Below, one piece after another: positions 44,844 to 55,197 of a DNA stretch of 64,000 bases. Position 1 is the first letter of the stretch; each line of letters starts with the position of its first letter. The stretch spans positions 1,341,501-1,405,500 of the forward strand of contig NZ_CP088149.1 in assembly GCF_002845275.2 (NCBI RefSeq), in the 5' to 3' direction. The position numbers were made by a program, and so were the translations under genes. The stretch comes from Pseudomonas sp. S06B 330 (GTDB lineage: Bacteria > Pseudomonadota > Gammaproteobacteria > Pseudomonadales > Pseudomonadaceae). Below the pieces are notes generated by a model, which saw only the letters and a program-made list of their open reading frames with translations, was not told the DNA's origin and ran no database searches.

Positions 44844-45938
44844 ATGAGTGATCATCGCCTGTGGGCACGTGAAGCCATCCGCATCATTGAGGCCGACTTT
44901 CAACGCAGTGCCGATACCCATTTGATCCCGCTTTCTCTGCCTGGATTTCCTCAGGTCGAATTGTATTTCAAGGATGAATCCAGCCACCCCACCGGCAGTC
45001 TCAAGCACCGTCTGGCGCGCTCACTGTTTCTGTATGCGTTGTGTAATGGTTGGCTGCGGCCCAATGCCCCGGTGATCGAAGCGTCCAGTGGTTCGACGGC
45101 GATTTCTGAAGCTTATTTCGCCCGCTTGCTCGGCCTGCCGTTCATTGCCGTGGTGCCGGCCAGCACCTCCCAGGAAAAAATCGCGCAAATCGCCTTTCAT
45201 GGCGGTCACAGTCATCTGGTCGAGGATCCGACGCAGCTCTATGCCGAATCCGAACGCCTGGCGCGGGAAACCGGTGGCCACTTCATGGACCAGTTCACCT
45301 ACGCCGAGCGCGCCACCGATTGGCGCGCCAACAACAATATTGCCGAATCGATCTTCAGCCAGATGCGTTTCGAGCGTTATCCAGAGCCTGCCTGGCTGAT
45401 CTCAAGCCCAGGTACCGGTGGCACCACCGCAACCCTGGGGCGTTACGTGCGTTATCGCCAGTACGCCACCCGGGTACTGTGTGCCGATGCCGAACGTTCG
45501 GTGTTTTTTGATAGTTACATCAGTGGCGATCGCTCGTTGCAGCTCGATTGTGGCTCGCGCATCGAAGGTATCGGTCGACCGCGGGTCGAGGCATCATTTC
45601 TGCCGCAGGTGATCGATGCCATGGTCAAGGTCCCCGATGCGCTGTCGCTGGCAGCCATGCATTATCTGGCCGGACGGTTGGGGCGACGCGTGGGCGGTTC
45701 CAGTGGTACCAACCTGATCGGTGCCTTGGCGGCAGCTGAGCACATGCAGACAGCAGGGGAGGCCGGATCGATTGTGGCGATTCTTTGTGATGGTGGTGAT
45801 CGCTATGCGACCAGCTATTACGACGAGAACTGGCTGGCGGCGCAGGGGTTTGAGTTGCACGGATTGATCGAGGCGGTGGCGGCTTGCGTGGAGCGCGGTG
45901 AGGCGTTATCTGAGGCGGTGTTGCGCGCGGGGATTTGA
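44844..45938 (+). CDS. PLP-dependent cysteine synthase family protein
   Basis: This 364-residue cytoplasmic enzyme is of fold type II. The PLP-binding Lys is Lys54 in [13 protein letters not shown], the substrate loop is [13 protein letters not shown] near residue 82, and the phosphate loop is [15 protein letters not shown] near residue 190. It differs from CysK/CysM at many sites and is more like proteins named L-cysteine desulfhydrase Cds1 in bacteria. Whether it makes or breaks cysteine cannot be read from sequence. It is divergent from nhaA. Confidence 0.82.
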   Translation: MSDHRLWAREAIRIIEADFQRSADTHLIPLSLPGFPQVELYFKDESSHPTGSLKHRLARSLFLYALCNGWLRPNAPVIEASSGSTAISEAYFARLLGLPFIAVVPASTSQEKIAQIAFHGGHSHLVEDPTQLYAESERLARETGGHFMDQFTYAERATDWRANNNIAESIFSQMRFERYPEPAWLISSPGTGGTTATLGRYVRYRQYATRVLCADAERSVFFDSYISGDRSLQLDCGSRIEGIGRPRVEASFLPQVIDAMVKVPDALSLAAMHYLAGRLGRRVGGSSGTNLIGALAAAEHMQTAGEAGSIVAILCDGGDRYATSYYDENWLAAQGFELHGLIEAVAACVERGEALSEAVLRAGI

Positions 45939-45945
45939 AACACGT

Positions 45946-45971
45946 GTGGGAGCGGATTCATCCGCTCCCAC
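45946..45971. repeat. Perfect palindrome GTGGGAGCGGAT, copy 1
   Basis: GTGGGAGCGGAT-TC-ATCCGCTCCCAC lies eight bases after the PLP enzyme stop and eight before that of the FAD protein. The same palindrome occurs at 55943-55968. It is a typical Pseudomonas intergenic hairpin and may act as a two-way terminator. Confidence 0.8.
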
Positions 45972-45978
45972 TGCTCGA

Positions 45979-47592
45979 TTAGCCTTTCAAGCCCAACATA
46001 CTGCGTGCTACCGCTTCGGCAATGCGAATCCCGTCGACACCTGCCGACAGAATCCCACCGGCATAACCTGCACCTTCACCCGCCGGGAACAGGCCCTTGA
46101 GGTTCAGGCTCTGCATGCTGGCATCACGGGTGATACGCAGCGGCGACGAGGTACGCGTTTCGATCCCGGTCAACACCGCATCGTGCAGGTTGTAGCCTTT
46201 GATCTGACGATCGAAGGCCGGCAGGGCTTCACGAATGGCTTCGATGGCAAAGTCAGGCAGGCTCGGTGCGAGGTCGCCAAGATTGACCCCAGGCTTGTAC
46301 GACGGCTCGACACTGCCCAGTGCTGTGGATGGCCGACCCGCGACAAAGTCACCGACCAGTTGGGCTGGCGCCTGATAATTACTGCCGCCCAGTACATAGG
46401 CATGGGCTTCGAGTTGTTCCTGAAGCTCGATACCGGCCAGCGGGCCACCCGGATAATCCTGCTCCGGGGTAATGCCCACGACGATACCCGAGTTGGCGTT
46501 TCGTTCGTTGCGCGAATACTGGCTCATGCCGTTAGTGACCACACGTCCTGGTTCGCTGGTGGCGGCTACCACGGTGCCACCTGGGCACATGCAGAAGCTG
46601 TAGACCGAACGACCGTTTTTGGCGTGGTGCACCAGCTTGTAATCGGCGGCACCAAGCTTCGGGTGTCCGGCGTATTTACCCAGGCGTGCCTGATCGATCA
46701 ACGATTGGGGGTGTTCGATCCGGAAGCCAATGGAAAACGGCTTGGCTTCCATGAACACGCCGCGGGCATGCAGCATGCGGAAGGTGTCACGGGCACTATG
46801 GCCCAGCGCCAGGACCACATGCTTGGAATGCAGCTGTTCGCCGCTGGCCAGCACCACTCCATTGAGTTGGCCTTCTTCCATCAACAGGTCGCTGACTTTC
46901 TCTTCAAAGCGCACTTCGCCGCCCAGCGCATGGATCTCGTGGCGCATGTTCTCAACCATGCCGGTGAGGCGGAAGGTACCGATGTGCGGTTTGTTGACGT
47001 AGAGGATTTCCTCCGGCGCGCCGGCTTTGACGAACTCGTGCAGGACCTTGCGGCCATGGTGCTGCGGATCTTTGATCTGGCTGTAGAGCTTGCCGTCGGA
47101 GAAGGTACCCGCACCGCCTTCGCCAAACTGCACGTTCGACTCGGGGTTGAGTACGCTTTTGCGCCACAGGCCCCAGGTGTCCTTGGTGCGCTGGCGGACT
47201 TCCTTGCCGCGCTCAAGGATGATCGGCTTGAAGCCCATCTGCGCCAGCAATAGGCCGGCGAAAATCCCGCACGGGCCGAAACCGACGACAATAGGGCGCT
47301 CCTGCAGGTCAGCAGGTGCCTGGCCGACCACCTTGTAGCTGACATCTGGCGCGATATTGACGTTATGGTCGTCGGCGAACTTATGCAGCAGTTCGGCTTC
47401 GTTGCTGACGTTCAGGTCGATGGTGTAGATGAACAGCATTTCGCTGTTCTTCTTGCGGGCATCATAGCTGCGCTTGAACAGGGTGAAGTCCAGCAACTGC
47501 TCGTCGCTGATGCCCAGGCGTTGCACGATGGCCTCGCGCAGGGCTTCATCAGGATGATCCAGCGGCAGCTTCAGTTCGGTGATTCGTAACAT
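45979..47592 (-). CDS. NAD(P)/FAD-dependent oxidoreductase of unknown substrate
   Basis: This 537-residue flavoprotein has an N-terminal domain of about 95 residues, then a Rossmann FAD site VVGFGPCGIFAGLLLAQMG near residue 108, a substrate or second nucleotide region, and a C-terminal FAD contact (LFPAGEGAGYAGGILSAGVDGIRIAEAV) near residue 500. Homologues are widespread but uncharacterised and are annotated as FAD-dependent dehydrogenases. I chose the ATG at 47592 (MLRITELKLPLDHP). Single gene. Confidence 0.85.
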   Translation of the reverse strand: MLRITELKLPLDHPDEALREAIVQRLGISDEQLLDFTLFKRSYDARKKNSEMLFIYTIDLNVSNEAELLHKFADDHNVNIAPDVSYKVVGQAPADLQERPIVVGFGPCGIFAGLLLAQMGFKPIILERGKEVRQRTKDTWGLWRKSVLNPESNVQFGEGGAGTFSDGKLYSQIKDPQHHGRKVLHEFVKAGAPEEILYVNKPHIGTFRLTGMVENMRHEIHALGGEVRFEEKVSDLLMEEGQLNGVVLASGEQLHSKHVVLALGHSARDTFRMLHARGVFMEAKPFSIGFRIEHPQSLIDQARLGKYAGHPKLGAADYKLVHHAKNGRSVYSFCMCPGGTVVAATSEPGRVVTNGMSQYSRNERNANSGIVVGITPEQDYPGGPLAGIELQEQLEAHAYVLGGSNYQAPAQLVGDFVAGRPSTALGSVEPSYKPGVNLGDLAPSLPDFAIEAIREALPAFDRQIKGYNLHDAVLTGIETRTSSPLRITRDASMQSLNLKGLFPAGEGAGYAGGILSAGVDGIRIAEAVARSMLGLKG

Positions 47593-47698
47593 GGCAGGGT
47601 CCAGTATCCCGGCCATGAACGGCCGGCGGCTTTACACAAACCGCCAAGTATAAGCTGTTCGCTGCCTTTGCAGGCAGGATAAAAGCAAGTGCCGATAA

Positions 47699-48373
47699 TC
47701 AGTCGTTGCGTGAGCCACCGTAGTAACCGCAACCGCGCATGGTCTGGCCGTTGACCCGCAGCTCGGCGCTCAGGTGGCTGACAGCGCCGCTCATGCTGTC
47801 GACACAGCGTTGCGGAGCGACCCAGAGCTCAACGCGTTGACCGTTGGCCTCGGTGCTGAGGCTGAAACGACCATCGGGCAATTGTTCTTCCAGAAACGGC
47901 ACGGCCAGTTCCGGCACTCCAGGGCGCGTCAGGACCATGCCCTTACCGCTGGCTTTGAGGTCCCAATCGGGTTCATTGCCGTGTGCGCGAACGGTCAGGC
48001 GCTTGAAGTTGGGATCGCTGCAGGCGCTGTTGGAGTGTTCCACGCGGTACAGGCGCTGAACGTTCAGTTGCCCGTCGTTGCCGGCTTTCTGGCTGGCGCC
48101 GAGGGTGCCAATGACGTCGGCGAACAGAGTGCCCGGTTCATCGGCGAGGGCGGCAGCTTCCTGCAGCACGCCGGTGTTACCGGCATCGAAGACGGCAAAG
48201 TGACGGTTTTCGGTACAGGGTTTGAACAGCAACTGACCGCCTTGGGCGCTCAGTTCGCCCTGCATGCGGGTCATGCCTGCAGTCGAAGCAGCCTGCGGTT
48301 TATCGGCCAGCATCTGGCAGCCACCGAACAGGGGCAACAGGGTGACAAGCAACAGCGAAGGGGCGGCACGCAT
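47699..48373 (-). CDS. Envelope lipoprotein with COG3650-type domain
   Basis: This 224-residue lipoprotein has a signal LLLVTLLPLFGGC (Cys19). The rest is a beta-rich domain with internal Cys (FKPCTEN, NSACSDP, PQRCVDSM, RGCGYYGG). The C-terminal segment MRGCGYYGG resembles the end of COG3650/MliC-like membrane lipoproteins. The function is unknown. I chose the ATG at 48373; an in-frame start upstream at 48412 spoils the signal peptide. Confidence 0.75.
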   Translation of the reverse strand: MRAAPSLLLVTLLPLFGGCQMLADKPQAASTAGMTRMQGELSAQGGQLLFKPCTENRHFAVFDAGNTGVLQEAAALADEPGTLFADVIGTLGASQKAGNDGQLNVQRLYRVEHSNSACSDPNFKRLTVRAHGNEPDWDLKASGKGMVLTRPGVPELAVPFLEEQLPDGRFSLSTEANGQRVELWVAPQRCVDSMSGAVSHLSAELRVNGQTMRGCGYYGGSRND

Positions 48374-48443
48374 CGAGCAAACTCCAGGGTCTCTACCGAA
48401 AGGTGCCGCCACGTTACGCAGGCTGGACGCTGATCACAAGGCC

Positions 48444-49043
48444 TTAGCCGACATGATAGGTCTGGCCGGTTTGCAGCCCCTCGACGCTCTTGGCGTAGGC
48501 CAGTGCTACCTCGGCGCCGGGTACCGGTTTGAAACCGCGAAAGTACGGGGCGTAGGCCGGCATGGCTTCCTCCAGGACATTGGGGCTGATCGAGTTGACC
48601 CGTAAACCACGGGGCAGCTCGATGGCGGCGGCCTTGACGAAGGCATCGATGGCGCCGTTGACCAGGCTGGCCGAAGCACCAGTGCGGATCGGGTCATGGC
48701 TGGTGATGCCCGTGGTGAAGGTGAACGAACCGCCATCATTGATGAATTCACGACCGATCAGCAGCAGGTTGACCTGGCCCATGAGCTTATCGTTCAGGCC
48801 CAGGGCAAAGTGTGCTTCGCTCATCTCGTCCAAGGGGGCAAAGGTGACGTTACCGGCGGCGCAGACCAGGGCATCGAAACGGCCGGTCTGCTGAAACAGG
48901 CGGCGGATCGAGGCACTGTCACTGATGTCGACCTGGTAGTCACCGCTGCTGCGGCCGATGCGCAGCACTTCATGGCGTTGCTCCAGTTCTTTGGCCACGG
49001 CCGAGCCGATAGTGCCGCTAGCGCCGATCAAGAGGATTTTCAT
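48444..49043 (-). CDS. Atypical short-chain dehydrogenase/reductase lacking the catalytic Tyr-Lys pair
   Basis: This 199-residue protein keeps the nucleotide loop IGASGTIGSAVAKEL at residues 6-20 and CAAGN at 61-65. The expected Y-x-x-x-K motif is replaced: residues 125-131 read ASLVNGA, with Ala125 for Tyr and Asn129 for Lys. It matches the Lin1944-like SDR subgroup, known for lacking the usual active-site residues. The adjacent divergent LysR gene is a probable regulator. Confidence 0.85.
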   Translation of the reverse strand: MKILLIGASGTIGSAVAKELEQRHEVLRIGRSSGDYQVDISDSASIRRLFQQTGRFDALVCAAGNVTFAPLDEMSEAHFALGLNDKLMGQVNLLLIGREFINDGGSFTFTTGITSHDPIRTGASASLVNGAIDAFVKAAAIELPRGLRVNSISPNVLEEAMPAYAPYFRGFKPVPGAEVALAYAKSVEGLQTGQTYHVG

Positions 49044-49151
49044 TGAGCCGTTCCTTTATAGATGGTGGGAATCAGGCTCAAGTCTAGGGTGGATTTTTTC
49101 TAGGATAAGCGTGCTAATAGGCAACCTTTGGTTTTCATCTGGAAACAATCC

Positions 49152-50060
49152 ATGAGCGAACTGGACGATTTGGCAGCCTTTGCCGTGTTGATGGATTTGG
49201 GTAGTTTTACCCAGGCCGCGCAGCAGCTTGGCTGGAGCAAAGGGCAGCTGTCCAAGCGCATCAGTGCTTTAGAAACCAGCCATAGCGTGAAGTTGCTGCA
49301 TCGCACCACGCGGCGCCTGAGCCTTACTGCCGCCGGGGCGATGTTGTTACCTCAGGCCCAGGCGCTGTTGCGGCAGATGGAAGGCGCCCGGCAAACCCTG
49401 GCGATGCTCAAGGATGAATTGGCGGGACCGGTGCGAATCAGCGTGCCGGTATCGCTGGGCGAGACTTTTTTCGATGGATTGTTGCTGGAGTTCGCCGTTT
49501 CCTATCCGGACCTGCAAGTGGAGCTGGAGCTGAACAATGGCTACCGTGACTTGCTCGGCGATGGTTTTGATCTGGCGATCCGCACCGAGGTACAGGACGA
49601 TGCGCGCCTGGTCGCGCGCCCGGTGTTGGCCATGCAGGAGTTGACCTGTGCCAGTCCTGCATACCTGGACCGTCATGGCGAACCGCTCACGCCCGCGCAG
49701 CTGAGTGGCCATCGCTGTCTGCTCAATAGCCATTACAGCGGGCGGGAGGAGTGGTTGTATCACCAACAGCATGAGTTGCTGCGTGTGCAGGTCGGCGGCA
49801 GTTTTGCCAGTAACCATTACAGCTTGCTGAAGAAGGCTGCACTGCTCGGCGCCGGGATTGCTCGGTTACCGTCCTACATGGTGCACGCGGAACTGGCTGA
49901 TGGGCGCCTGCAATGGCTGTTGCGTGATTATCAGACCCGCAGTGTACCGTTGTTTCTGGTCCATCCTTATCAAGGCCGGATGCCCAAGCGGGTTCAGGTG
50001 CTTACTGATTATCTGCTGCACTGGTTCAAATGCAGCGGCCAGGCGTTACAGGCCTTGTAG
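49152..50060 (+). CDS. LysR family transcriptional regulator
   Basis: This 302-residue regulator has the N-terminal winged HTH (AFAVLMDLGSFTQAAQQLG; SKRISALE) and a C-terminal effector domain with the SVPVSLGETFFDGLLLEF start and a terminal periplasmic-binding fold. It begins at the ATG at 49152. It is divergent from the atypical SDR gene, 108 bases away, which is the usual layout of LysR regulator and target. Its effector is unknown. Confidence 0.9.
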   Translation: MSELDDLAAFAVLMDLGSFTQAAQQLGWSKGQLSKRISALETSHSVKLLHRTTRRLSLTAAGAMLLPQAQALLRQMEGARQTLAMLKDELAGPVRISVPVSLGETFFDGLLLEFAVSYPDLQVELELNNGYRDLLGDGFDLAIRTEVQDDARLVARPVLAMQELTCASPAYLDRHGEPLTPAQLSGHRCLLNSHYSGREEWLYHQQHELLRVQVGGSFASNHYSLLKKAALLGAGIARLPSYMVHAELADGRLQWLLRDYQTRSVPLFLVHPYQGRMPKRVQVLTDYLLHWFKCSGQALQAL

Positions 50061-50171
50061 CCGCTGCCACCAGGCTGCGATCGGCTGCGAAGCAGTCGTC
50101 ATCCAGTCACCGTGATGGGCGTAAATGACGGCCGTTTCACGCCCGATCGCAGCCTGGCGGCAGCGGCTACA
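50056..50171. repeat. Large inverted REP pair between LysR gene and livF
   Basis: TGTAGCCGCTGCCACCAGGCTGCGATC and its near reverse complement GATCGCAGCCTGGCGGCAGCGGCTACA flank a 62-base spacer. The first arm overlaps the LysR stop. Related sequence is found at 1637. Confidence 0.8.
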
Positions 50172-50200
50172 GGGGCAGCCAGGAGATTTGCTGGCGCCGA

Positions 50201-50902
50201 TCAGCCGCCCAGGTAAGCGTCGCGTACCTTGGGATCGGTCAACAGCGCTTCGCCAGTGCCCTGCATCACCACCCGGCCGTTTTCTAGCACATAGGCACGG
50301 TCGGCAACCTTCAGTGCCTGGTTGGCATTCTGCTCAACCAGGAACACCGTCACCCCATCACGGCGCAGTTGCTCGATGATATCGAAGATCTGCTGAATGA
50401 TGATCGGTGCCAGGCCCAACGATGGCTCGTCGAGCAACAGCAGCTTGGGTTTGCTCATCAACGCCCGGCCAATGGCAAGCATCTGCTGCTCACCACCGGA
50501 CATGGTGCCGCCACGCTGGGCAAAACGCTCCTTCAGGCGCGGGAACAGTTGCAGGACCTTGTCCATCTGCTCCTGGTAGTCCCCTTTGTTGGTGAAGAAA
50601 CCGCCCATCGCCAGGTTTTCTTCGACGGTCAGGCGAGCGAACACCCGACGACCTTCCGGCACCACCGCAATGCTTTTGCGCATGATGTGCGAGGAGGGTT
50701 GGCCGACCAGCTCTTCGCCCAGGTACTTGATGCTGCCACTGTGCGCTTGGGGCGAGCCACACAAGGTCATCAACAGGGTCGATTTGCCCGCACCGTTGGC
50801 GCCAATCAAGGTGACGATCTCGCCCTGGTGGATCTCGACGTTGACGCTGTGCAGCGCCTGGATCTTGCCGTAGAACGTGGAAACGTTTTCAAACTGCAGC
50901 AT
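50201..50902 (-). CDS. livF: Branched-chain amino acid ABC transporter ATPase LivF
   Basis: LivF is one of two ATPases of the leucine/isoleucine/valine importer. The 233-residue product has Walker A LIGANGAGKSTLLMTL near residue 33, signature TMSGGEQQMLAIGRAL near 135, and Walker B LLLLDEPSLGLAP. It is the last gene of the livKHMGF operon and its start abuts the livG stop with no gap. Confidence 0.96.
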   Translation of the reverse strand: MLQFENVSTFYGKIQALHSVNVEIHQGEIVTLIGANGAGKSTLLMTLCGSPQAHSGSIKYLGEELVGQPSSHIMRKSIAVVPEGRRVFARLTVEENLAMGGFFTNKGDYQEQMDKVLQLFPRLKERFAQRGGTMSGGEQQMLAIGRALMSKPKLLLLDEPSLGLAPIIIQQIFDIIEQLRRDGVTVFLVEQNANQALKVADRAYVLENGRVVMQGTGEALLTDPKVRDAYLGG

Positions 50903-51670
50903 TTACGCTTCCCCCAGGTAGGCTTTGATCACTTCAGGGTTGTCACGGATCTGTTCCGGCGTACCGTCGGCCAGGGGCGTCCCCTGGTTGATCACGACGA
51001 TATGGTCGGAGATGCTCATGACCAGTTTCATGTCGTGTTCGATCAACAGCACGGTGACGTTGTGCTCTTCACGCAACACGCTGATCAGCGCCTTGAGGTC
51101 TTCGGTCTCTTTTGGGTTCAGGCCGGCTGCCGGTTCGTCGAGCATGATGATCCGTGGACGGGTCATCATGCAGCGGGCGATTTCCAGGCGACGTTGCTGG
51201 CCGTAGGCAAGTGTGCCTGCAGGACGGTTGGCGAACTCGAACAGGTTGACCTTCTCCAGCCAGTACCGTGCGTACTCTTTCGCTTCGTGCTCGCTGCGAC
51301 GAAAGCCCGGGGTTTTGAACAGGCCAGCAAAGAAGTTGGTGTTCAGGTGCCGGTGCTGGGCGATCAGCAGGTTTTCCAGCGCGGTCATGTCCTTGAACAA
51401 ACGCACGTTCTGGAATGTGCGCACCACGCCTTTGCGGGCGATCTCGTGGCCGGCCAGGCCCTGGATCGGCTGGCCGTCGAGCAGGATGGTGCCGGCGCTG
51501 GGCTTGTAAAAGCCAGTCAGGCAGTTGAACACCGTGGTCTTGCCGGCACCGTTGGGGCCGATCAACGCCACCACCTGTTTTTCCTTGACGGTCAGGGCCA
51601 CGCCGTTGACCGCCAACAAGCCGCCGAAGCGCATGCTCAGGCCGCTGACTTGCAGAATTTCGCGGCTCAT
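50903..51670 (-). CDS. livG: Branched-chain amino acid ABC transporter ATPase LivG
   Basis: LivG is the second ATPase of the importer, 255 residues. Walker A is [14 protein letters not shown] near residue 37, the signature region is [15 protein letters not shown] (a YGQQRR variant usual for LivG), Walker B is [14 protein letters not shown] and the H-loop is [16 protein letters not shown]. Its start overlaps livM by four bases. Confidence 0.96.
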   Translation of the reverse strand: MSREILQVSGLSMRFGGLLAVNGVALTVKEKQVVALIGPNGAGKTTVFNCLTGFYKPSAGTILLDGQPIQGLAGHEIARKGVVRTFQNVRLFKDMTALENLLIAQHRHLNTNFFAGLFKTPGFRRSEHEAKEYARYWLEKVNLFEFANRPAGTLAYGQQRRLEIARCMMTRPRIIMLDEPAAGLNPKETEDLKALISVLREEHNVTVLLIEHDMKLVMSISDHIVVINQGTPLADGTPEQIRDNPEVIKAYLGEA

Positions 51671-52923
51671 CGACGCAGCTCCATATGGGGACGTTGCATA
51701 GGCAGCAGGCCTTGCGGACGCCAGATCATCATCAACACCATCAGCGCACCGAACATCAACATGCGGTACTCGCTGAACTCGCGCATCAACTCAGGCAGCA
51801 GGATCATCACGATGGCCGCGAGAATCACGCCCAACTGCGAACCCATACCGCCCAGCACGACAATGGCGAGGATGATCGCCGACTCGATGAAGGTGAACGA
51901 CTCCGGCGTCACCAGGCCTTGGCGCGCGGCGAAGAAGCTACCGGCGAAACCGGCGAAGCAGGCACCGAGGGTGAACGCCGAGAGTTTGATCACGGTGGGG
52001 TTCAGACCCAACGCACGGCAAGCGATCTCGTCTTCACGCAGCGCTTCCCAGGCACGACCGATGGGCATGCGCAGCAAGCGGTTGATCACGAACAGCGCCA
52101 GCAGGGCCAGCAGCAGGGCAACCAGGTAGAGGAAGATCACCTTGTTGATCGAGTTGTATTGCAGACCAAAGAATTCGTGGAAGGTCTGCATGCCTTCGGC
52201 GGCCTTGCGTTCAAAGGTCAGGCCGAAAAAGGTGGGCTTCTCGATGTTACTGATGCCGTTCGGACCGCCGGTCAAACCGGTGAGGTTACGCAGGAACAGG
52301 CGGATGATCTCACCGAAACCCAAGGTCACGATCGCCAGGTAGTCACCGCGCAAGCGCAATACCGGGAAGCCGAGCAGGAAACCGAAGGTCGCCGCCATCA
52401 TGCCGGCGATCGGCAGACAGATCCAGAAGCTCCAGCCAAAGTAGTGCGACAGCAGGGCGTAGCTGTAGGCGCCGACGGCGTAGAAGCCGACATAGCCCAG
52501 GTCGAGCAGGCCAGCCAGACCCACCACGATGTTCAGGCCCAGGCCCAGCAACACGTAGATCAGGATCAAGGTAGCGATGTCGACTGCGCCGCGTGAGCCG
52601 AAGAACGGCCAGACCAGCGCCAACACGATCAGCCCCATGATCACCCAGCGTTGCGTCTTGGGCAGGGTCAGGAAGTTGCTCATGGCGGGCGAGATCAACT
52701 TGCGGTCCGAGCGCCGACTGGTTACCGCGCTCCATTGCTTGTCGAACAAGACGCGCAAGAACATCAGCACCGAACACACGGCGATGACCGTGAGGGTGAA
52801 AGGCCCTTGGCTGTGAACGATCAGGTTGATGCCGTCGATGCTGAGTTTCAGGCCAAGCACCGGGAAGGCGACGGCCCAGACCAGCAAGGCGCTGAAGAAC
52901 GCCTGTTTGAGATTTTTGTTCAT
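51667..52923 (-). CDS. livM: Branched-chain amino acid permease LivM
   Basis: LivM is an inner-membrane permease of 418 residues with an extended N-terminus that contains two extra hydrophobic segments before the conserved core ([23 protein letters not shown] near residue 131). The EAA-like loop is [19 protein letters not shown] near residue 285. The start overlaps livH by four bases. The long N-terminus is typical of Pseudomonas BraE/LivM. Confidence 0.95.
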   Translation of the reverse strand: MNKNLKQAFFSALLVWAVAFPVLGLKLSIDGINLIVHSQGPFTLTVIAVCSVLMFLRVLFDKQWSAVTSRRSDRKLISPAMSNFLTLPKTQRWVIMGLIVLALVWPFFGSRGAVDIATLILIYVLLGLGLNIVVGLAGLLDLGYVGFYAVGAYSYALLSHYFGWSFWICLPIAGMMAATFGFLLGFPVLRLRGDYLAIVTLGFGEIIRLFLRNLTGLTGGPNGISNIEKPTFFGLTFERKAAEGMQTFHEFFGLQYNSINKVIFLYLVALLLALLALFVINRLLRMPIGRAWEALREDEIACRALGLNPTVIKLSAFTLGACFAGFAGSFFAARQGLVTPESFTFIESAIILAIVVLGGMGSQLGVILAAIVMILLPELMREFSEYRMLMFGALMVLMMIWRPQGLLPMQRPHMELRR

Positions 52924-53843
52924 ACTTTTTCAACCTCCGGACGGCCGAGGATGCCGGTCGGACGGAACAACAGCACCAGAACCAAGAGACCGAAAGCCAC
53001 CACGTCCTTGTACTGGTCGCCGAAGATGTCGGCGCCGAACGCTTCGGCCACACCCAACACCAGCCCCCCGAGCATGGCACCCGGAATACTGCCGATGCCG
53101 CCCAGCACCGCCGCGGTGAAGGCCTTCAGGCCCACCAGGAAGCCAGCGTTGGGGTTGATCACGCCGTACTGCATGCTCAGCAGTACCGCCGCCACGGCCG
53201 CCAGGGCGGCACCGATGACGAAGGTCAGGGCGATGATGTTGTTGGTATTGATGCCCAACAGGTTGGCCATCTTGATGTCTTCGGCGCAGGCGCGACAAGC
53301 GCGCCCCAGGCGAGAGCGGGAGATGAACAGGGTCAAACCGGTCATGGCCACCAGGGTGACGATGAAAACCAGGATCTGCATGTAGGAGATCAGCACTTCC
53401 TCTGCGCCGCCTGGGCCGAAGGAGATGCTCCCCGGGATCAGGTTGGGGATGGACTTGTCCTTAGAGTCCTGGGATAGCAATACGGTGTTCTGCAGGAAAA
53501 TCGACATACCAATGGCAGAAATCAGCGGGATCAGCCGGTTGCTGTTACGCAAAGGGCGGTAGGCGACCCGTTCGATACTGTAGCCATAGGCACTGGTGAC
53601 GAAGATCGTGGCGACGAAGGCGACGGTCATCAATATCGGCAGTGAATCGATACCCATCATGGCCAGCCCGGCAAGGGCAATGAAGGCCACGTAGGAACCG
53701 ATCATGTAGACCTCGCCATGGGCGAAGTTGATCATTCCAATGATGCCGTAAACCATTGTGTAGCCAATGGCTATCAAGGCATAGGTGCTGCCAATGGTCA
53801 GACCATTAACCAGCTGTTGGAAGAAGTGATAGATCTCAGGCAT
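52920..53843 (-). CDS. livH: Branched-chain amino acid permease LivH
   Basis: LivH forms the second permease half, 307 residues with eight or so hydrophobic segments ([20 protein letters not shown] at the start). The permease loop is [20 protein letters not shown]. It pairs with LivM and overlaps it by four bases. A 226-base gap with a hairpin separates it from livK. Confidence 0.96.
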   Translation of the reverse strand: MPEIYHFFQQLVNGLTIGSTYALIAIGYTMVYGIIGMINFAHGEVYMIGSYVAFIALAGLAMMGIDSLPILMTVAFVATIFVTSAYGYSIERVAYRPLRNSNRLIPLISAIGMSIFLQNTVLLSQDSKDKSIPNLIPGSISFGPGGAEEVLISYMQILVFIVTLVAMTGLTLFISRSRLGRACRACAEDIKMANLLGINTNNIIALTFVIGAALAAVAAVLLSMQYGVINPNAGFLVGLKAFTAAVLGGIGSIPGAMLGGLVLGVAEAFGADIFGDQYKDVVAFGLLVLVLLFRPTGILGRPEVEKV

Positions 53844-54069
53844 TACAGCGCTCCTAAAAACCCGATACGCATTTCACTGGTGGGCTTGACCCGGCTCGCT
53901 CGGGTGGTCTTGAGCCACGTCGACGCAGGCACTGCCAGAGAACCGCTGGTGACGGTTTTAAGATTTTCAGGTGAACCTGCCCCCGGATCGCGGGAGTCAG
54001 GCCCATGAACCTCGTAAAACAAAGCCCACTGCTCGCACAGTGGGCTTGTAGTCATATAGTCAGACGGGA
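53844..54069. other. livK-livH spacer
   Basis: This gap between the binding protein and the permease genes holds the hairpin at 54022-54047 and otherwise no clear sites. Partial termination here would set more LivK than permease. Confidence 0.6.
54022..54047 (-). terminator. Intra-operon hairpin between livK and livH
   Basis: Read on the minus strand, CAAGCCCACT and AGTGGGCTT form a stem around GTGCGAGC, followed by TGTTTTAC. It is a likely leaky terminator 23 bases after the livK stop. Confidence 0.7.
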
Positions 54070-55197
54070 TTACTGAGGGGAAACTTCGGTTTTAGGTTTG
54101 CCGAAATGCCATTCGTAGACCACGAATTTGAAGTCTTTCAGGTCGCCGTTCTTGTCGTACGACAGATCGCCAGTCGGGGTCTTGAAGGTGCCAGCATGGA
54201 TGGCTGCAGCCACCTTGTCGGTGTCTTCAGACTTGGCGGCTTCGATGCCTTTGGCAATCAGCTCGACAGCGGAGTAGGCCGGGAACACGAACGGGCCGCT
54301 TGGGTCTTTGCCATCGGCTTTGATAGCGTCGACGATGGCCTTGTTCTCAGGCTCGGCATCGAAGGACTTGGGCAGGGTCACCAGCAGGCCTTCGGAAGCG
54401 CCTTGAGCAATCTGCGAGATGGAGTCGTTGCCAACGCCTTCAGGGCCCATGAACTTGGCGTTCAGGCCTTTTTCTTTGGCTTGACGCAGGATCAGGCCCA
54501 GCTCTGGGTGGTAGCCGCCGTAGTAGACGAAGTCGACATTGGCTTGCTTGAGTTTCTGGATGATCGAGGAGAAGTCCTTGTCACCGGCGTTCAGACCTTC
54601 AAAGACGGCAACCTTGGTGCCTTTGTCTTCCAGGGTTTTCTTCACGGCAGTGGCGATGCCTTCACCGTATTGCTGCTTGTCGTGCAGCACGGCAACCACT
54701 TTCGGTTTGACGTGGTCGGCGATGTAGTTGCCGGCGGCGGGGCCTTGAGCGCTGTCCAGACCGATGGTGCGGAAGATCAGCTTGTAGCCACGGGAGGTGA
54801 TTTCCGGGCTGGTAGCAGCCGGGGTAATCATGATCACGCCTTCGTCTTCATAGATGTCGGACGCGGGTTGGGTGGAGCTGGAGCACAGGTGGCCGATTAC
54901 GAACTTGACGCCATCGTTGACCACTTTGTTGGCCACCGCAACGGCCTGTTTCGGGTCGCAGGCGTCGTCGTATTCTTTGGCTTCGAGCATCTTGCCGTCG
55001 ACGCCGCCCTTGGCGTTGATGTCTTTGATGGCCTGTTTTGCACCGATGAACTGCATGTCACCGTACTGAGTAACCGGACCGGTTTTCGGGCCGGCGATGC
55101 CGATTTTGATGGTATCGGCTGCAAACGAATGGCTGGCAACCCCGGCCAGAACCATTGCGGCAAACAGCTTGGAAATCTGCTTAGTAGCCTTACTCAT
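54070..55197 (-). CDS. livK: Branched-chain amino acid periplasmic binding protein
   Basis: This 375-residue protein (BraC/LivK family) begins with a signal peptide (KLFAAMVLAGVASHSFAAD) and continues as a type I periplasmic binding fold (IKIGIAGPKTGPVTQYGDM). It binds Leu, Ile, Val and often Ala. The cleft Ser/Thr are in LCSSSTQPASDIYEDE near residue 103. It is the first gene of the operon and ends with a leaky terminator, which suits its higher dose. The promoter must lie in 55198-55518. Confidence 0.95.
   Translation of the reverse strand: MSKATKQISKLFAAMVLAGVASHSFAADTIKIGIAGPKTGPVTQYGDMQFIGAKQAIKDINAKGGVDGKMLEAKEYDDACDPKQAVAVANKVVNDGVKFVIGHLCSSSTQPASDIYEDEGVIMITPAATSPEITSRGYKLIFRTIGLDSAQGPAAGNYIADHVKPKVVAVLHDKQQYGEGIATAVKKTLEDKGTKVAVFEGLNAGDKDFSSIIQKLKQANVDFVYYGGYHPELGLILRQAKEKGLNAKFMGPEGVGNDSISQIAQGASEGLLVTLPKSFDAEPENKAIVDAIKADGKDPSGPFVFPAYSAVELIAKGIEAAKSEDTDKVAAAIHAGTFKTPTGDLSYDKNGDLKDFKFVVYEWHFGKPKTEVSPQ

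Noticed and set aside
50369..52129. 586-codon open frame on the plus strand over livFGM
   Set aside because: The three liv genes on the other strand have complete motifs; the plus frame is Gln/His/Arg-rich without a domain.
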